A stretch of DNA of 64,000 bases from Alopecurus myosuroides (taxonomy: Eukaryota; Streptophyta; Magnoliopsida; Poales; Poaceae). Under the pieces are notes generated by a model. That model ran no database searches. It was not told the DNA's origin and saw only the letters and a list, made by a program, of their open reading frames with translations. The position numbers and the translations under genes were made by a program. Of the stretch, positions 61,430 through 64,000 are shown piece after piece. Each line of letters begins with the position of its first letter. The first letter of the stretch is position 1. The stretch is from the NCBI GenBank assembly GCA_028641055.1, contig CM054061.1:117477712-117541711 (forward strand). The letters are read 5' to 3'.

Positions 61430-61917
61430 TGTTTAACTAGAGGGGTGACCAGGGGAGGGGGAATATGTGACTAACAATTTTTATATTTTACTTTTTAATT
61501 AGGGCTTAACAAATAATCACAAGGCTGTCCAGATGTGCAGCTAGGTGAACAGCCTATGTGACAAGATACAAAGTACAATACACAACGAAAGCAAAAATAA
61601 GTAAAGGCACAAGATAAATCACATGTGAGATGCATAGAGATAAGGATATGATTCCCGTAGTTCCTTCCTAAGGGAAGTATGTCTACGTTGAAGAGGTGAG
61701 GAGCCTCCGAGACACACTAATAGCACGGATGTGCACACCTTAGACTCTGCGAGCTTCTCCGGTGAGGTAGTCCACTATGAGGTCGGTGTGAAGGCGATGA
61801 CCAAACCTTTACACAAGGTTGAGGCATCTCCACAGCTCAATTGGATGATCTCAACAAGTTCTGGAGATTTTCGCAACATGGTAGAAACTCCAAGCATCAG
61901 GTTTCTCTAGGATTTCT
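61430..61917. repeat. Unassigned repeat-like sequence
   Basis: Phrases such as GATATGATTCCCGTAGTTCC and GTATGTCTACGTTGAAGAGG recur in Triticeae repeats as far as I recall. No coding frame, no terminal repeats seen. Confidence 0.3.
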
Positions 61918-62189
61918 GGACACCCAAGAGATTACATGATCCACTAGGTGTTGGCAGGATGAACCCCGGGTGGCTCAAAGTATCTAGAAGATCAATCTTT
62001 CAGAAGGCTCAAACCGGCTGTACTAGCCAGAAGCGAGGTACAACGTTCTCCAAAGAGAAAGATTAACCAGACCGGTTGATGAGCCAGCCGGTTATCCGGC
62101 CATTCGGAGCGTTTACCCATGTCGGCTGCCAAGACGAAGCCGACTATGATAAGTCAAAGGCGACGGGGGGTATGGGCAGTGTACAAAAC

Positions 62190-62760
62190 TTACTAAAATC
62201 AAATTCATAATGCTAACTACCAAATTTGACAGACACTTCCTCTTTCTTACAATCAATAATAGCACCACAAGTATTAAGGAAAGGTCTACCAAATATAATA
62301 GGACAAGATTTATCTTCAACTGAACCAAGTATTAGAAAATTTGTAGGGTACTTTACCTTACCACAAAGAACTTCAACATCTCTAACAATACACACTGGAG
62401 AAATAGTTTTTTCTATTAGTGATTAAAATAGTAACATCAATATCTTCAATCTCACATGGAGTAATATGATTCATGACTTATTGATAAACGAAAAAAGAAT
62501 AACACTTGGACTTGACCCCAAATCACAAAGTCCATAATAATTATGATCACCTATCTTAATAGAAACCCCATGCGTGGCAACAATAGATTTATCATGCTTA
62601 TTTGGTGACACAAGATTAGAAGCAGTCTCACAAAATAAATAGCACTACCATCAATAGTTACAGTAACAAGGTCTTTAACCAAAGCTACTCGAGGTTCACC
62701 ATTTATTTGATCTTCAGATTCATCACTTTTCTTTATAATGCTCTTAGCAAAATAGTGTTC
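62190..62760 (-). pseudogene. Aspartic protease of element E' (broken)
   Basis: The minus strand has GDHNYYGLCDLGSSPSVILF near 62550-62490 and IIFGRPFLNTCGAIIDCKK near 62310-62255. A frameshift near 62410 and stops separate the two. The sequence is close to fragment E. Confidence 0.65.
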
Positions 62761-63028
62761 TCTTATTCTAATAGGAAAACATGGTTTCTCAAAGTGAAGA
62801 GCAGGTAAAATAGGATAAACAACGTTAACAAGTATCTCACTATTAGAGAATTGCGTCTAGTTCTTATCATCCTTATAAGGTTCATGATACTTATCCCACT
62901 TCTCCTTAGGAATACTAACATGAGAGGCAAAAGTTTTGCAAATATCCACAATTACTTGAGAATCAAGTCCATAATTAGCACTAAGCTTATTCAAAAAAAT
63001 CAGTTTCAACAAAAGACTCAATGCACTC

Positions 63029-63706
63029 CTATTCATAATTTATACCTGATTCTTTACCTTTATCCATCTCCCAATATTCAGTATTACGCAGAATTCTTTC
63101 AATAAGGTCCCATTTATCATGAATCTTCTTATTCGTGAAGGAACCAATAGAAGAAGCATCAAGAAGATCCTTGTCATGAAGTGAAAGTCTTGCATAAAAA
63201 ATATTAATGATAATATCCTTGGCAAGCTTATGATTGGGGCATTTAAACATTAGTGTCTTCAATCTCCCCCAAGCTTGAGAAATACTTTCTCCGTCACGAG
63301 GCTGAAAATTATAGATACAATTCCCATCTTGATGTATTTCGTGAAGATGATTAAATTTGAAGTAAAAGAGAGACGTAAGATCCTTCCAATCCAGCAAATG
63401 TGAATAATCCAATAGCCTATCCCATTCCAATGCTCTATCCTTCAGTGACATAGAAAATAATTTCCTCATGATAAATTCTCTTGGTACACCTGCAATATTA
63501 AACATATCACATAATTCTTTAATATAAAGCAGGTGAATACTGGGGTGGACACTTCCATCTCCAGCATAACGGTTATCCATAACACGACCAACAACTCCAA
63601 TAGGTATTTCTAAAGGGACAATTTCAGTATGTGAGGAACTTCTTTGTACCACACTAGTGGTTGAGGAGCCATTCCTGAACATCCAACCAACATCGAGAGA
63701 TTCCAT
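63029..63706 (-). CDS. Gag of element E' (225 residues, probably truncated)
   Basis: The ATG at 63706 starts MESLDVGWMFRNGSSTTSVV. The Retrotrans_gag core is LFSMSLKDRALEWDRLLDYS, LTSLFYFKFNHLHEIHQDGN and ESISQAWGRLKTLMFKCPNH. The frame ends at TAG or TAA at 63029-63031, after which related protein sequence continues with breaks to about 62760. The product would build the particle. Confidence 0.75.
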   Translation of the reverse strand: MESLDVGWMFRNGSSTTSVVQRSSSHTEIVPLEIPIGVVGRVMDNRYAGDGSVHPSIHLLYIKELCDMFNIAGVPREFIMRKLFSMSLKDRALEWDRLLDYSHLLDWKDLTSLFYFKFNHLHEIHQDGNCIYNFQPRDGESISQAWGRLKTLMFKCPNHKLAKDIIINIFYARLSLHDKDLLDASSIGSFTNKKIHDKWDLIERILRNTEYWEMDKGKESGINYE

Positions 63707-63790
63707 AATGAAGTAAAATAACAGACAAAAATAAAAACAACACTTGCAGTAAAAGGTTTCCTTACCAATTCCACTTACCAATAGCGCTAC

Positions 63791-63810
63791 ACTCTTCGGC
63801 AACGGCGCCA
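63791..63810 (-). promoter_or_regulatory. Primer binding site of element E'
   Basis: The minus strand reads TGGCGCCGTTGCCGAAGAGT, the Athila-type site, twelve bases from the LTR end. Confidence 0.85.
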
Positions 63811-63821
63811 AAAAATATTCT

Positions 63822-64000
63822 TGATGACCCACAAGTGTAGGGGATCGATCGTAACTTTTTCGATAAATAAGAGTGTCGAACCCAACAAGGACCAGAAGGT
63901 ATTGGTAAATAGTTTTGAGCAAGGTTTCACTGTAAACACTAGAGAACACATGTTTATGGATTTTTGTAATAGTAAATAACGCAATAACAAGTAAATAACA
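63822..64000 (-). repeat. 5' LTR of element E', 3' end only
   Basis: The plus strand starts TGATGACCCACAAGTGTAGG, the same end as the B LTR (TGATGACCCACAAGTATAGG), and continues off the window. Confidence 0.8.

Larger units (their letters stand above)
61918..64000 (-). mobile_element. Element E': gag-protease Gypsy element, right end off the window
   Basis: Minus-strand order: LTR end (64000-63822), primer binding site, gag, protease, then a 267-base block (62188-61922) shared with fragment E. Relative to E a stretch of about 545 bases (22521-23066) is missing at GTGTACAA. No reverse transcriptase is present. Confidence 0.7.

Overview
The window reads as intergenic-rich nuclear DNA of a grass, most likely a Triticeae species (wheat, barley or rye group). 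The basis is the dense nest of long-LTR Gypsy elements, three Stowaway-type MITEs flanked by TA, a LINE remnant, and two host loci of families common in grasses (DUF1618 and DUF569). No bacterial-type features, rRNA genes or CRISPR arrays are visible. Family names such as Sabrina or WHAM cannot be fixed without a TREP search, so elements carry letters here.

Layout. 1-704 is the start of an LTR lying on the minus strand, inserted into element A. Element A (705-22239, plus strand) is a decayed non-autonomous Athila-related element. Its 3' LTR is split by element D (6222-21124, perfect 5-bp target duplication AAAGG). D is the youngest and most intact element: a Tekay/Del-like chromovirus with 4.45-kb LTRs, an unbroken 1462-residue gag-pol frame, an extra frame upstream of gag, and a candidate three-exon acidic reading frame inside each LTR. 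A sits next to fragment E (22240-23733, minus strand), which has a second, deleted relative (61918-64000). From about 23734 to 46746 lies a probable Tat-like element G on the minus strand: an LTR remnant, a gene-like plus-strand (antisense) frame of the Transposase_28 type with its own TATA box, and a pol tail at 46491-46746. G was split by element C (27841-35991, perfect duplication GCGTT) and element B (36731-46328, minus strand, same family as A). 46747-49261 is a truncated element F related to C.

From about 49450 to 61400 the DNA is low-copy: a small unassigned repeat, MITEs, a DUF1618 pseudogene (51626-52898), a duplicated segment carrying a MITE in only one copy, a three-exon DUF569 gene with one apparent frameshift (55820-58176), and the 3' part of a LINE (59165-60463). 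The right end returns to Gypsy sequence.

How it works together: only D looks capable of mobility on sequence grounds. A, B, C, E and F show gag and protease but no reverse transcriptase or integrase, so they would depend on enzymes supplied elsewhere. The most unusual signals are in D (spliced frame within the LTR, extra frame, and a diverged copy of the LTR end with a hairpin whose stem changes on both sides) and the gene-like antisense frame of G.
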